This document shows, piece after piece, positions 8,154-15,873 of a DNA stretch of 18,733 nucleotides. Under the pieces are notes generated by a model. The model ran no database searches. It worked only from the letters and a program-made list of their open reading frames with translations, and was not told where the DNA came from. The DNA is from DASWJZ01 sp964487455. GTDB taxonomy: Bacteria > Pseudomonadota > Alphaproteobacteria > Rhizobiales > Afifellaceae. The stretch lies in contig CAZARE010000404.1 in NCBI GenBank assembly GCA_964487455.1, forward strand, positions 1 through 18,733. Direction: 5' to 3'. The number at the start of each line of letters is the position of its first letter. Position 1 is the first letter of the stretch. The position numbers were made by a program, and so were the translations under genes.

Positions 8154-8939
8154 ATGCCTTTCACTCTTGGCCCTGTTGCGCGGGAGTCAGGCTATCGGCT
8201 CATTGCGCTCGAAATCGTCGATTCGACCAATTCGGAGGCGATGCGGCTCTGGCGGAGACGGGATCCGGGGCGAGTTTGGGTCGTCGCTCGCGAGCAAAAC
8301 CAGGGGCACGGCCGCCGCGGCAGTGCGTGGCTTTCGCCAAAGGGCAACCTGGCTGCAAGCCTGCTGATGCCGGCGCCCGGAAATGCACCAGCCATCGCAA
8401 CACTCGGCTTCGTCGCCGGGCTTGCGCTGGATAGCGCCATCCGCGCGGTCGCGCCGAGCCTGGCGGCGGCGGTGCGCTTGAAGTGGCCGAACGACGTGCT
8501 GGTTGATGGGGCCAAGGTGGCGGGCATCCTGCTTGAGGCGACAAGCCTGCCGGGGGGAGACGATAGCGTGGCGATCGGGATCGGTGTGAACATCAGCCAA
8601 ACGCCGCGCGGTCTGCCGTTCCCGGCGACGTCGCTTGCCGACCGAGGCGCGGCCGTGACTGCCGAAGCGCTCTTTGAAGCGCTTGCGGAATCGTGGGTCG
8701 AACACGAATCGCTATGGAACGCGGGCCGCGGCTTTCCGGCCATCCGCGATTGCTGGCTGCGGCATGCCTCCGGAATCGGAGCGCCGATCGCTGTGCGGCT
8801 CGGCGAAGAAATTCTGCGCGGAACGTTCGAGACGATCGACCGGCAGGGCAGGCTGGTGGTGCGTGAGCCCGACGGTTCGGCCCACCCAATCAGCGCCGGC
8901 GACGTCTATTTCGGCGGTGCCGCCTCGATGGGGCTCTGA
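8154..8939 (+). CDS. birA: Biotin--[acetyl-CoA-carboxylase] ligase without the DNA-binding domain
   Basis: This 261-aa cytoplasmic enzyme activates biotin as biotinyl-AMP and attaches it to carboxylase carrier domains. Seen are the substrate-recognition start (VDSTNSEAMR), the nucleotide-binding loop QGHGRRGSAW (about residues 50-59), and KWPNDV (109-114) with the lysine that contacts biotinyl-5'-AMP. A GIGVNI motif follows, and a C-terminal SH3-like domain ends the protein. There is no N-terminal winged helix, so it should be a ligase only and not a bio operon repressor. The frame is open upstream, but ATG 8154, 1 bp after the nuoN stop, gives the correct family length. Its stop overlaps the next start (TGATG). 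Confidence 0.95.
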   Translation: MPFTLGPVARESGYRLIALEIVDSTNSEAMRLWRRRDPGRVWVVAREQNQGHGRRGSAWLSPKGNLAASLLMPAPGNAPAIATLGFVAGLALDSAIRAVAPSLAAAVRLKWPNDVLVDGAKVAGILLEATSLPGGDDSVAIGIGVNISQTPRGLPFPATSLADRGAAVTAEALFEALAESWVEHESLWNAGRGFPAIRDCWLRHASGIGAPIAVRLGEEILRGTFETIDRQGRLVVREPDGSAHPISAGDVYFGGAASMGL

Positions 8940-10615
8940 TGGCCGCCCCGGACGAGTTGGTCTTCGTCGCGCTCGGCGGAGTGGCCGAGATCGGAATGAA
9001 CCTCGCGCTTTATGGCTATGGCCGCGGCAGCAGCCGCGCCTGGCTCGCCGTCGACATGGGCGTCGCCTTCGGCCACGAGGAATACCTCCCGGGCGTCGAC
9101 GCGGTGCTGCCGGACATCCGGTTTCTGCTGGAGCGCAAGGATGGGCTTCAGGCCATCGTGATCAGCCATGCGCACGAGGACCATTACGGCGCGCTCTTCG
9201 ACTTCTGGCCGATGCTGAGGGCGCCTGTCATCATGACGCCGTTCGCCGCCGCGCTCATGGAAGCCAAACGCGCCGGCGAGCCGGGCGCGCCGAAGATTCC
9301 GGTGCGGATCGTCAAGCAGGGCGGCACCGTGAGAGCGGGCCCCTTCGAGGTGGAGTATATCCCGGTCTCGCATTCGATTCCCGAGCCAAACGCCCTCGCT
9401 ATCCGCACGCCGCTCGGCACCGTGTTGCACACCGGCGACTGGAAGCGCGATCCTGCTCCCGGCGTGGGTCTTCCCACCGACGACGACCGGCTGGCTGCGC
9501 TGGGAGAAGAGGGCGTTCTGGCGCTCGTCTCCGATTCTACCAACGCCATTCGCGACGGCGTCAGTCCCAGCGAGGGGGAGGTGGCGGTCGTACTCGAGCG
9601 GCTGATCGCGGAGGCGCCGCGGCGAGTGGTGGTAACCACCTTCGCTTCCAATGTGGCGCGCCTGAAGGCGGTGGCCACAGCGGCGCACCGCGCCGGCCGC
9701 GAGGTGGTCGTCATCGGGCGCGCAATCCACCGCTCCGTGGATGTCGCACGCGAGCTTGGCTATCTCGATGGCGTGCCGGAATTCCTCGACCAGGACGCCT
9801 TCGCCCGCCTGCCGCGCAACAAGGTCGCCGCGCTCATGACTGGGAGCCAGGGCGAGCCTCGCGCGGCGCTGTCGCGCATGGCTTTTGGCGACCACCGCGC
9901 CGCTCAGTTGGCGCGCGGCGACCGCGTGATCTTTTCCTCCCGAACCATTCCCGGCAATGAGCGTGCCGTGAACACCATCATCAACGCGCTAGTCGATCTC
10001 GGCGCCGAGGTCATCACCGACCGCGACGGCCTCGTCCATACGTCCGGCCATCCCCGCCGCGATGAGCTCCGTCAGCTCTATGATTGGATCAAGCCTCAAA
10101 TCGTCGTGCCGGTGCACGGCGAGGCGTTGCATTTGCACGAGCAGGCCAAGCTCGCCCGCGCCGTCGGAGTGCCGCAGGTCGTGGAAGCGCGCAACGGGCG
10201 CATGGTCCGGCTGGCCCCCGGCCCGGCCGAGGTGCTCGACAGCGTCCATCACGGTCGCCTTTACCGGGACGGGCGGATTCTGGTGTCGCACGAGGCAAGC
10301 GGCGTCGTCGATCGCCGCCGGCTCGGGCTCGCCGGCGTCGTCAGCGTTGCCGTCGTGCTGTCCGACAGCGGCGACGTGCTCGAGGATCCACGCGTCATCC
10401 TCCTCGGGTTGCCGAAGAGCGATGCGGATGGTGAGTCGCTGCGCACAATCGCCGAGGACGCCGTCGATGACGCTCTCGACGCTCTGCCCAAGCCGAAACG
10501 GCGCGACGCCGAGGAAGTGCGGCAGGCCATTCGGCGCGCGGTGCGCGGTGAGATCGACGCTATCTGGGGGAAGAAGCCGCAGACGGTTGTGCATGTCACC
10601 CATGTGAGCGACTAG
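8939..10615 (+). CDS. rnj: Ribonuclease J family exo/endoribonuclease
   Basis: This 558-aa metallo-beta-lactamase/beta-CASP protein would act in mRNA turnover and rRNA maturation as a 5'-3' exonuclease and endonuclease. The metal-binding signature SHAHEDHYGAL places His77, His79, Asp81 and His82. Later family marks are VSHSIPEPNALAI, LHTGDWK (metal-bridging Asp), SDSTNA, and the beta-CASP block HTSGHPRRDELRQLYDWIKP with VPVHGE. Length matches alphaproteobacterial RNase J. The start overlaps the birA stop by one base, and the mce start follows 1 bp after its stop, so it is embedded in the operon. Confidence 0.95.
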   Translation: MAAPDELVFVALGGVAEIGMNLALYGYGRGSSRAWLAVDMGVAFGHEEYLPGVDAVLPDIRFLLERKDGLQAIVISHAHEDHYGALFDFWPMLRAPVIMTPFAAALMEAKRAGEPGAPKIPVRIVKQGGTVRAGPFEVEYIPVSHSIPEPNALAIRTPLGTVLHTGDWKRDPAPGVGLPTDDDRLAALGEEGVLALVSDSTNAIRDGVSPSEGEVAVVLERLIAEAPRRVVVTTFASNVARLKAVATAAHRAGREVVVIGRAIHRSVDVARELGYLDGVPEFLDQDAFARLPRNKVAALMTGSQGEPRAALSRMAFGDHRAAQLARGDRVIFSSRTIPGNERAVNTIINALVDLGAEVITDRDGLVHTSGHPRRDELRQLYDWIKPQIVVPVHGEALHLHEQAKLARAVGVPQVVEARNGRMVRLAPGPAEVLDSVHHGRLYRDGRILVSHEASGVVDRRRLGLAGVVSVAVVLSDSGDVLEDPRVILLGLPKSDADGESLRTIAEDAVDDALDALPKPKRRDAEEVRQAIRRAVRGEIDAIWGKKPQTVVHVTHVSD

Positions 10616-10616
10616 A

Positions 10617-11027
10617 ATGCTCGGCCGCCTGAATCATATCGCGATCGCGGTGCCCGACCTCGAAGCCGCGACGCGCGTCTATCGCGAGACGCTGGGCGCA
10701 TACGTGTCGGAACCGCAGGCGCTTCCGGAGCACGGTGTGCGTGTCGTTTTCGTTGATTTGCCCAATACGCGGGTGGAACTGCTGGAGCCGCTTGGCGATG
10801 CCTCGCCGATAGCAGCCTTCCTGACGCGCCGGGCCGGTGGCGGTATCCATCATCTCTGCTTTGAGGTCGAGGACGTGCGAGCGGCGCGTGACAGGCTGGT
10901 GAAGGGCGGCGCACGCATCCTCGGCGACGGCGAGCCGAAGACCGGCGCGCATGGACGGCCGGTCGTTTTCCTTGATCCGAAAGACTTCTGCGGCACGCTG
11001 ATCGAGCTAGAGGAGGCATCGCGATGA
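10617..11027 (+). CDS. mce: Methylmalonyl-CoA epimerase
   Basis: This 136-aa glyoxalase/VOC-fold enzyme interconverts (2S)- and (2R)-methylmalonyl-CoA, linking propionyl-CoA carboxylase to the B12-dependent mutase. The sequence opens with LNHIAIAVPDLEAA (His7, predicted metal ligand) and contains VELLEPLGDASPIAAFL, GGGIHHLCFEVEDV (His78/His79) and the terminal LIELEE (Glu130). The positions and length match the family. It starts 1 bp after rnj and overlaps the next gene by four bases (ATGA). Confidence 0.93.
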   Translation: MLGRLNHIAIAVPDLEAATRVYRETLGAYVSEPQALPEHGVRVVFVDLPNTRVELLEPLGDASPIAAFLTRRAGGGIHHLCFEVEDVRAARDRLVKGGARILGDGEPKTGAHGRPVVFLDPKDFCGTLIELEEASR

Positions 11028-11275
11028 GCCTCCTCAGTGGGATCGCGATCTACTTCATTCTGTGGTGGCTGTGCCTGTTCGTGGTGCTGCCGTTCGGGGT
11101 GAAGGGACAGCACGAGGCCGGGGAGGTCGCGCCCGGCACCGACCCCGGCGCGCCGCAACGCCCGTTGCTCCTCAGGAAGGTGCTCGCCACCACGCTTCTT
11201 GCGGCGCTCATCTTCGCAGGAGTATATCTCTACTTCGGCGTGTATGGTCTGACCTTGCAGGATTTGCCGGTCTAA
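11024..11275 (+). CDS. DUF1467 family small membrane protein
   Basis: This 83-aa protein has two hydrophobic helices (about residues 4-24 and 53-74) joined by a hydrophilic loop with the VLPFGVKGQHE...PGTDPGAPQRP pattern that I associate with DUF1467 proteins of alphaproteobacteria. Its biochemical role is unknown. It overlaps mce by four bases. In related genomes, from memory, it sits between mce and proS, as here. It is the last gene before a 351-bp gap, so it may be the end of the long nuo-led transcription unit. Confidence 0.9.
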   Translation: MSLLSGIAIYFILWWLCLFVVLPFGVKGQHEAGEVAPGTDPGAPQRPLLLRKVLATTLLAALIFAGVYLYFGVYGLTLQDLPV

Positions 11276-11301
11276 AGCACTGATGCTGTGGAGCTGGTGG
11301 G

Positions 11302-11333
11302 TCAAAGAAAAAGAGCAAGGCAACGCCTTGCTC
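11302..11333 (-). terminator. Intrinsic terminator for a minus-strand transcript
   Basis: A perfect 9-bp stem, GAGCAAGGC (11313-11321) with GCCTTGCTC (11325-11333), closes a 3-nt loop. Read on the minus strand it is followed directly by TTTTTCTTT (complement of 11304-11312), the classic layout of a Rho-independent terminator. In the + direction there is no U-tract, only AAAGACC, so the orientation favours minus-strand transcription. On the + strand it might still serve as a 3'-end hairpin for the mce/DUF1467 mRNA, 37 nt after its stop. Confidence 0.8.
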
Positions 11334-11442
11334 AAAGACCTTCGCGATTAGCCAACATCATCCAACGCTTCGCACGCGCTGCCTGACGAAGTCCTCCCAA
11401 GACTTGGACCGCGAGTGTTTGGTGTCGAGGCACCTTCTTGAC
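11303..11442 (-). ncRNA. Candidate small regulatory RNA (about 140 nt), unidentified
   Basis: I infer a transcript from a predicted start near 11442 to the intrinsic terminator around 11303. Its promoter (11449-11477) and terminator are properly ordered and oriented on the minus strand. Inside it, small stems are visible: GGTG/CACC around a 6-nt loop (11421-11434) and either GTCC/GGAC (11391-11409) or the overlapping CCAAG/CTTGG pairing, with the terminator hairpin at the 3' end. No convincing start codon and reading frame lies within it. I cannot match it to a known alphaproteobacterial RNA family. It sits alone in the only long gap of a dense + strand operon, antisense to the proS upstream region. 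An untranslated remnant of a lost gene is the main alternative. Confidence 0.5.
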
Positions 11443-11448
11443 AAAAAA

Positions 11449-11477
11449 GCTATAGCCGATGGAAGCCACCGTGTCAC
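11449..11477 (-). promoter_or_regulatory. Sigma70-like promoter on the minus strand
   Basis: On the minus strand, GTGACA (complement of 11472-11477; 5 of 6 to TTGACA) is followed after exactly 17 bp by TATAGC (complement of 11449-11454; 4 of 6 to TATAAT). A transcript would begin near 11442 and end at the intrinsic terminator about 140 nt later. This short stretch is also noticeably more AT-rich than the surrounding DNA. Confidence 0.5.
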
Positions 11478-11626
11478 TACCCTTCGCCCGTGGTGCCGAA
11501 AAATTTGGCGTCCTTGCCTTGGTTTAGCGCAGCAGCGGAGTTGCCCCGCAGCGCTTGCAGGCACGGGCCTTGCAAAGGCCGGTTCGATACGGTCATGTCG
11601 CCGCGAACCAGACGATTCACGCCTCG

Positions 11627-12952
11627 ATGCTGCTTTCCCGCTACTTCCTCCCCATCCTCAAGGAGACGCCGAAGGAGGCCGATATCGTCTCCCACCGGCT
11701 GATGCTGCGGGCGGGCATGCTCAGGCAGCAGGCGGCGGGGATCTATTCGTGGCTGCCGCTCGGCCTCCGCGTGCTGAAGCGCATCGAGGCGATCGTCCGC
11801 GAGGAGCAGAACCGCGCAGGCGCCCTGGAGGTTTTGATGCCGACCATCCAGTCGGCCGAGCTTTGGGAGGAGTCGGGCCGCTACGGAGCCTATGGCCCCG
11901 AGATGCTGCGCATCAAGGACCGGCACAAGCGGGAGATGCTCTTCGGCCCGACCAACGAGGAAATGATCACCGACATCTTCCGCGGGTATGTGCGCAGCTA
12001 TAGGGAGCTGCCGCTCAATCTCTACCATATCCAGTGGAAGTTCCGGGATGAGATCCGCCCGCGCTTCGGTGTCATGCGAGGGCGCGAGTTCCTCATGAAG
12101 GACGCCTATTCGTTCGATCTCGACTACGAGAGCGCTCGGCACGCCTACAACCGCATGTTCGTCGCATATCTGCGCACTTTCGCGCGTATGGGCTTGAAGG
12201 CGATTCCGATGCGAGCGGAGTCCGGGCCGATCGGCGGCGACCTTAGCCACGAATTCGTCATCCTCGCCGACACCGGGGAAAGCGCCGTCTACTGCGACAG
12301 GGCGCTGCTCGACCTCGACGTGCCGGGGGAGGAGACCGACTTCCACGCCGACCTTTCGCCGATCTTCGACCGTTGGACGTCGTCTTACGCCGCAACGGAC
12401 GAGAAGCACGATGCGGAGGCTTTCGAGGCCTTGCCCGAGTCGCGGCGGCTGTCGGCGCGTGGGATCGAGGTTGGCCATATCTTCTACTTCGGCACGAAAT
12501 ACTCGGACCCGATGCGCGCGCAGGCCGCCGGGCCGGACGGGGTGGAGCGCTCGGTGCACATGGGCTCCTACGGCGTGGGGATCTCGCGCCTCGTCGCCGC
12601 TATCATCGAGGCGAGTCACGACAAGGCCGGCATCATCTGGCCCGACAGCGTCGCGCCCTTCTCAGTCGGCCTCGTCAATCTCAAGCCCGGCGACGCAAAG
12701 ACCGACGAGGTGGCGGCGGCCCTCCATACGCGTTTGGAAAAGGCTGGAATTTCAGTCCTTTATGACGATATGGACACGCGGGCCGGTGCCAAGTTCGCCT
12801 CCATGGACCTTATCGGGTTGCCCTGGCAGCTGATCGTCGGCCCGCGCGGCGCCGCTTCCGGGGAAGTGGAGGTCAAGCGACGCGCCACCAACGAGCGCGA
12901 GACCCTTTCCCTGGACGCCGCGGTGAACCGCCTGATTTCGGGGGCCGGCTAG
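11627..12952 (+). CDS. proS: Prolyl-tRNA synthetase, short alphaproteobacterial type
   Basis: This 441-aa class II aminoacyl-tRNA synthetase charges tRNA-Pro with proline. The N-terminus LSRYFLPILKETPKEADIVSH and the block GMLRQQAAGIYSWLPLGLRVL are characteristic of ProS. Class II motif 2 is seen as FRDEIRPRFG (about 139-148) and motif 3 as GSYGVGISR (313-321). The large editing insertion found in E. coli ProS is absent, as expected for this short type. The frame is open upstream to 11555, but ATG 11627 matches the family N-terminus; no good Shine-Dalgarno precedes it. It abuts lolC with no spacing. The 351-bp upstream gap means it probably has its own promoter, which I could not place. Confidence 0.96.
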   Translation: MLLSRYFLPILKETPKEADIVSHRLMLRAGMLRQQAAGIYSWLPLGLRVLKRIEAIVREEQNRAGALEVLMPTIQSAELWEESGRYGAYGPEMLRIKDRHKREMLFGPTNEEMITDIFRGYVRSYRELPLNLYHIQWKFRDEIRPRFGVMRGREFLMKDAYSFDLDYESARHAYNRMFVAYLRTFARMGLKAIPMRAESGPIGGDLSHEFVILADTGESAVYCDRALLDLDVPGEETDFHADLSPIFDRWTSSYAATDEKHDAEAFEALPESRRLSARGIEVGHIFYFGTKYSDPMRAQAAGPDGVERSVHMGSYGVGISRLVAAIIEASHDKAGIIWPDSVAPFSVGLVNLKPGDAKTDEVAAALHTRLEKAGISVLYDDMDTRAGAKFASMDLIGLPWQLIVGPRGAASGEVEVKRRATNERETLSLDAAVNRLISGAG

Positions 12953-14236
12953 ATGGCCGCCCGCCTGCGCATCAGTTCGACGCGGCCTTTTGCGCCCTTC
13001 GAATGGATGCTGGCGCTGCGCTACCTCCGCCCGCGGCGCAAGGAAGCCTTCATCTCGGTCATCGCCGTGTTTTCGTTCCTCGGCATCATGCTGGGCGTCG
13101 CGACGCTGGTGGTGGTCATGGCGGTTATGAACGGCTTCCGCGCGGAGCTCCTCGACAAGATCCTCGGTATCAACGGCCACGTCATCGTGCAGCCGATTGA
13201 GAGGAGCCTGACCGACTACGATGAGGTGGCGGCGCGGATCGCGCAGGTGCCCAGGGTCACGGCCGCGTTGCCGATCGTGGAGGGCCAGGCGCTCGCCTCC
13301 GGGCCGAGTACCGGGAGCTCCGGTGTGCTGGTGCGCGGCGTGCGGGGGCCGGATCTCCTCGGCATGGAGAAGATAGCCGGGACGGTCGAGGATGGGGGCG
13401 GGCTCATTGACTTTGACAATTCCGGCGGCGTCGCGATCGGCGCGCGGCTGGCACAATCGCTTGGATTGCTTGTCGGGGACAACCTAACGCTCATCAGCCC
13501 GCGCGGCGCCATCACACCGCTCGGCACCGCGCCTCGGGTAAAGTCTTATCCGGTGGTGGCGATCTTTGAGATTGGCATGGCGGAATACGATTCCACCTAC
13601 GTCTTCATGCCGCTTTCTGAAGCGCAGCTCTATTTCAATAGTCCTGACGAGGCGCAGGCGATCGAAGTCTACGTCGATGATCCGGATCGGGTGGGCGAAT
13701 TGCGCGCAGCCATCGAGGAGGCCGCCGAGCGGCCCGTCTTCTCCACCGATTGGCGCATGCGCAACGTAACGTTCTTCAACGCCTTGCAGGTGGAACGGAA
13801 CGTCATGTTCACGATCCTTACACTGATCGTGCTGGTCGCGGCGCTCAACATCATCTCCGGCCTCATCATGCTCGTTAAGGACAAGGGGCGAGACATCGCG
13901 ATCCTCCGCACCATGGGCGCGACCAAGGGGGCGATCCTGCGGGTCTTCTTCATAACCGGCGCGTCGATCGGCACGGTGGGGACGCTGGCCGGACTGCTTA
14001 TCGGGACGATTATCTGCGCCAACATCGAGTCGCTGCGTGCGTTCACGTCATGGATCACGCGCACCGAGATCTTCACGCCGGAACTCTACTTTCTGTCCAC
14101 GCTGCCGGCCCGCATGGACCCGACCGAGACCACCGCGATCGTCCTGATGGCGCTCATTCTGTCGTTCCTGGCCACGCTCTATCCCGCTTGGCGGGCGGCC
14201 CGCCTCGATCCGATTGAGGCGCTGCGCTACGAATGA
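12953..14236 (+). CDS. lolC: Lipoprotein-releasing ABC transporter permease, LolC/LolE type
   Basis: This 427-aa inner-membrane permease extracts outer-membrane lipoproteins and passes them to LolA. Topology is typical: one N-terminal helix (about 34-58) after FEWMLALRYLRPRRKEAFISVIAV, a large periplasmic domain, then three C-terminal helices (about 285-307, 330-357, 394-413). The cytoplasmic coupling stretch KDKGRDIAILRTMGATKGAI lies between helices 2 and 3. Only one permease gene is present, fitting species in which one protein serves in place of separate LolC and LolE. It starts immediately after the proS stop and overlaps lolD by four bases. Confidence 0.95.
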   Translation: MAARLRISSTRPFAPFEWMLALRYLRPRRKEAFISVIAVFSFLGIMLGVATLVVVMAVMNGFRAELLDKILGINGHVIVQPIERSLTDYDEVAARIAQVPRVTAALPIVEGQALASGPSTGSSGVLVRGVRGPDLLGMEKIAGTVEDGGGLIDFDNSGGVAIGARLAQSLGLLVGDNLTLISPRGAITPLGTAPRVKSYPVVAIFEIGMAEYDSTYVFMPLSEAQLYFNSPDEAQAIEVYVDDPDRVGELRAAIEEAAERPVFSTDWRMRNVTFFNALQVERNVMFTILTLIVLVAALNIISGLIMLVKDKGRDIAILRTMGATKGAILRVFFITGASIGTVGTLAGLLIGTIICANIESLRAFTSWITRTEIFTPELYFLSTLPARMDPTETTAIVLMALILSFLATLYPAWRAARLDPIEALRYE

Positions 14237-14991
14237 GCGAAGACCGGCCCCCGGAGGCGAAAATTTCCAGCCCGGCTTCGGCCGGAGCGTTGAAGGCGGA
14301 GGCGCGCAAGAGCGCTCTCGAGCTTGCGGATATCGCGCGCAGCTACCGAACGGGATCAGGACCGCTGCCGATCTTGAAGCACGCCGATCTTTCTGTGGCG
14401 GAGGGCGAGACCGTGGCGCTGGTGGCCCCGTCGGGAGCGGGGAAATCGACACTCTTGCATATCGCCGGGCTGCTTGAGCGGCCCGACTCCGGCGAAGTGT
14501 TCATAGACGGGCGCGCCGCCTCGCGGCTCAGCGACGAGGACCGGACCGCGCTTAGGCGCCGGCATATCGGCTTTGTCTATCAGTTCCACCATCTGCTGCC
14601 GGAGTTCTCGGCTCTCGAGAACGTCGTGCTGCCGCAGCTCATCGCAGGCTTGGACCGCCGGGAAGCAGGACGGCGCGCACTGGAGCTGCTGACGTACCTG
14701 CGCATCGAAGCACGCGCCGCGCACCGTCCTTCTGAGCTTTCCGGCGGCGAGCAGCAGCGCGTGGCTATCGCCCGGGCGGTCGCCAATGCACCGCGGCTCC
14801 TGCTGGCCGACGAACCCACAGGAAACCTCGATCCCGGCACGGCCGGCCACGTGTTTGCAGCGCTGAAGACGCTGGTGCGTGAATCGGGCCTTGCAGCGCT
14901 GATCGCCACGCACAACTACGCCCTTGCCGCGGAGATGGACCGCACGGTCACCATCGAGGATGGCGCGATCGTGCCGGCCAAGATCGGCTAG
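14233..14991 (+). CDS. lolD: Lipoprotein-releasing system ATP-binding protein LolD
   Basis: This 252-aa ATPase powers the Lol lipoprotein-release transporter. Seen are Walker A APSGAGKST (65-73), the Q-loop Gln117 in FVYQFHHLLPEFSALENV, the signature LSGGEQQR (169-176), Walker B LLLADEPTGNLD (189-200) and switch His227 in ATHN. The YQFHHLLPEFSALEN segment is characteristic of LolD rather than other ABC ATPases. An N-terminal extension of about 25 residues, low in hydrophobics, precedes the domain. It overlaps the lolC stop (ATGA). Confidence 0.96.
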   Translation: MSEDRPPEAKISSPASAGALKAEARKSALELADIARSYRTGSGPLPILKHADLSVAEGETVALVAPSGAGKSTLLHIAGLLERPDSGEVFIDGRAASRLSDEDRTALRRRHIGFVYQFHHLLPEFSALENVVLPQLIAGLDRREAGRRALELLTYLRIEARAAHRPSELSGGEQQRVAIARAVANAPRLLLADEPTGNLDPGTAGHVFAALKTLVRESGLAALIATHNYALAAEMDRTVTIEDGAIVPAKIG

Positions 14992-15001
14992 GAGGCTTGT
15001 C

Positions 15002-15703
15002 GTGTCATCTCCGCAGCATGAGATTGCGCTTGTCGTCGGCGCCGGCGAGGGATTGAGCGCTTCGCTCGCACGGCTATTCGCGCGCGAAGGCTTGAAGGTC
15101 GCGCTCGCGGCGCGAAATCCTGGCAAGCTCGTCGGCCTCACGAGCGAGACCGGCGCACGCGCCTTCGCCTGCGATGCCAAGGATGCTGGACAGGTGGAGC
15201 GCTTGTTCGCCGACGTGGAACGCGACGTCGGCGTTCCCGACGTGGTGGTCTACAACGCGAGCGCCCGTGTCCGCGGCCCGCTCGTTGATATAGACCCATC
15301 TGAGGTGGAGCGATCGGTCGCCGTCAGCGCTTTGGGCGGGTTCCTGGTGGCGCAGCAAGCGGCGAGGAGCATGCTGAAACGCGGCTTCGGCGCGATCCTC
15401 TTTACCGGCGCTTCGGCCAGCGTAAAGGGCTATCCCCAATCCGCGCCGTTCGCTATGGGCAAGTTCGCGCTGCGCGGTCTCGCTCAGAGCATTGCCCGGG
15501 AGCTGCAGCCGCAGGGCATCCACGTGGCGCATTTCGTGATCGACGGTGCCATCCGCAATCCGGGCCGTACAGAGCCGCCCGACAAGCCCGACTCGATGCT
15601 CGATCCCGACGCCATTGCGGCGGCTTACCTCGGTATCCTCAAGCAGGACAGGAGCGCCTGGACCTGGGAAATGGAGCTGCGGCCCTGGGTGGAGAGGTTC
15701 TGA
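15002..15703 (+). CDS. SDR-family oxidoreductase-like protein lacking the catalytic Tyr
   Basis: This 233-aa Rossmann-fold protein belongs to the short-chain dehydrogenase family. A cofactor-binding glycine motif GAGEGLS is at 13-19, an NASA motif at 85-88, and Ser138/Ser140 lie in the usual serine region. The YxxxK motif reads FAMGK: Phe150 replaces the tyrosine while Lys154 is kept. The part LRGLAQSIARELQPQGIHVAH resembles a subgroup of alphaproteobacterial SDR proteins that I recall as lacking the Tyr too. GTG 15002 was chosen because TAGGAGG precedes it and because it gives the normal short N-terminus; no ATG fits. It is 10 bp after lolD and so likely co-transcribed. Its substrate is unknown. 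Confidence 0.88.
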   Translation: MSSPQHEIALVVGAGEGLSASLARLFAREGLKVALAARNPGKLVGLTSETGARAFACDAKDAGQVERLFADVERDVGVPDVVVYNASARVRGPLVDIDPSEVERSVAVSALGGFLVAQQAARSMLKRGFGAILFTGASASVKGYPQSAPFAMGKFALRGLAQSIARELQPQGIHVAHFVIDGAIRNPGRTEPPDKPDSMLDPDAIAAAYLGILKQDRSAWTWEMELRPWVERF

Positions 15704-15873
15704 ACACCTTCACCGCCGGCGGGGTTGATGTTCGGCTCATATCGCCTACGTTCGCGCCAGCGGGACGACCGGAACGGTCCGTCGCAAGACCACCTCGATG
15801 TGGGAGACCCCCGCGGCGCTATGCGAGCGCACAGGCCATGGGCCTTACGGATCTCCAATCCAAGGAGCGTGCG

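Noticed and set aside
11438..11456. TTGACA with TATAGC downstream on the + strand, as a proS promoter
   Set aside because: The spacing between the boxes is only 7 bp and no suitable -10 box lies 16-18 bp after TTGACA.
11332..11469. A 45-codon minus-strand ORF from GTG 11467-11469 ending at the terminator, reading ASIGYSFFVKKV near its start and KRWMMLANREGL at its end
   Set aside because: The stop codon overlaps the terminator stem, which is suggestive. However, the predicted transcription start (about 11442) lies inside the ORF, codon third positions are not GC-rich as in the real genes here, and I recognise no family. I favour an RNA, but a tiny gene or gene remnant is not excluded.
11358..11564. 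A 68-aa minus-strand ORF in the gap before proS
   Set aside because: It has an Arg-rich, low-complexity composition typical of shadow frames in GC-rich DNA and no good ribosome site. It also overlaps the candidate promoter.
11566..11580. GGCCTT/AAGGCC hairpin in the proS leader as a T-box or attenuator
   Set aside because: It is a lone 6-bp stem with no T-box consensus, leader peptide or competing terminator, so it is too weak to call.
13003..13200. Short overlapping + strand ORFs inside lolC and other genes
   Set aside because: They lie in alternate frames of certain genes, without ribosome sites or family resemblance.
14424..14454. Walker A of LolD begins with Ala rather than Gly (APSGAGKST), as a sign of inactivation
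   Set aside because: The Lys, Ser and Thr that bind nucleotide are intact, and I recall the same Ala variant in alphaproteobacterial LolD, so this is normal variation.
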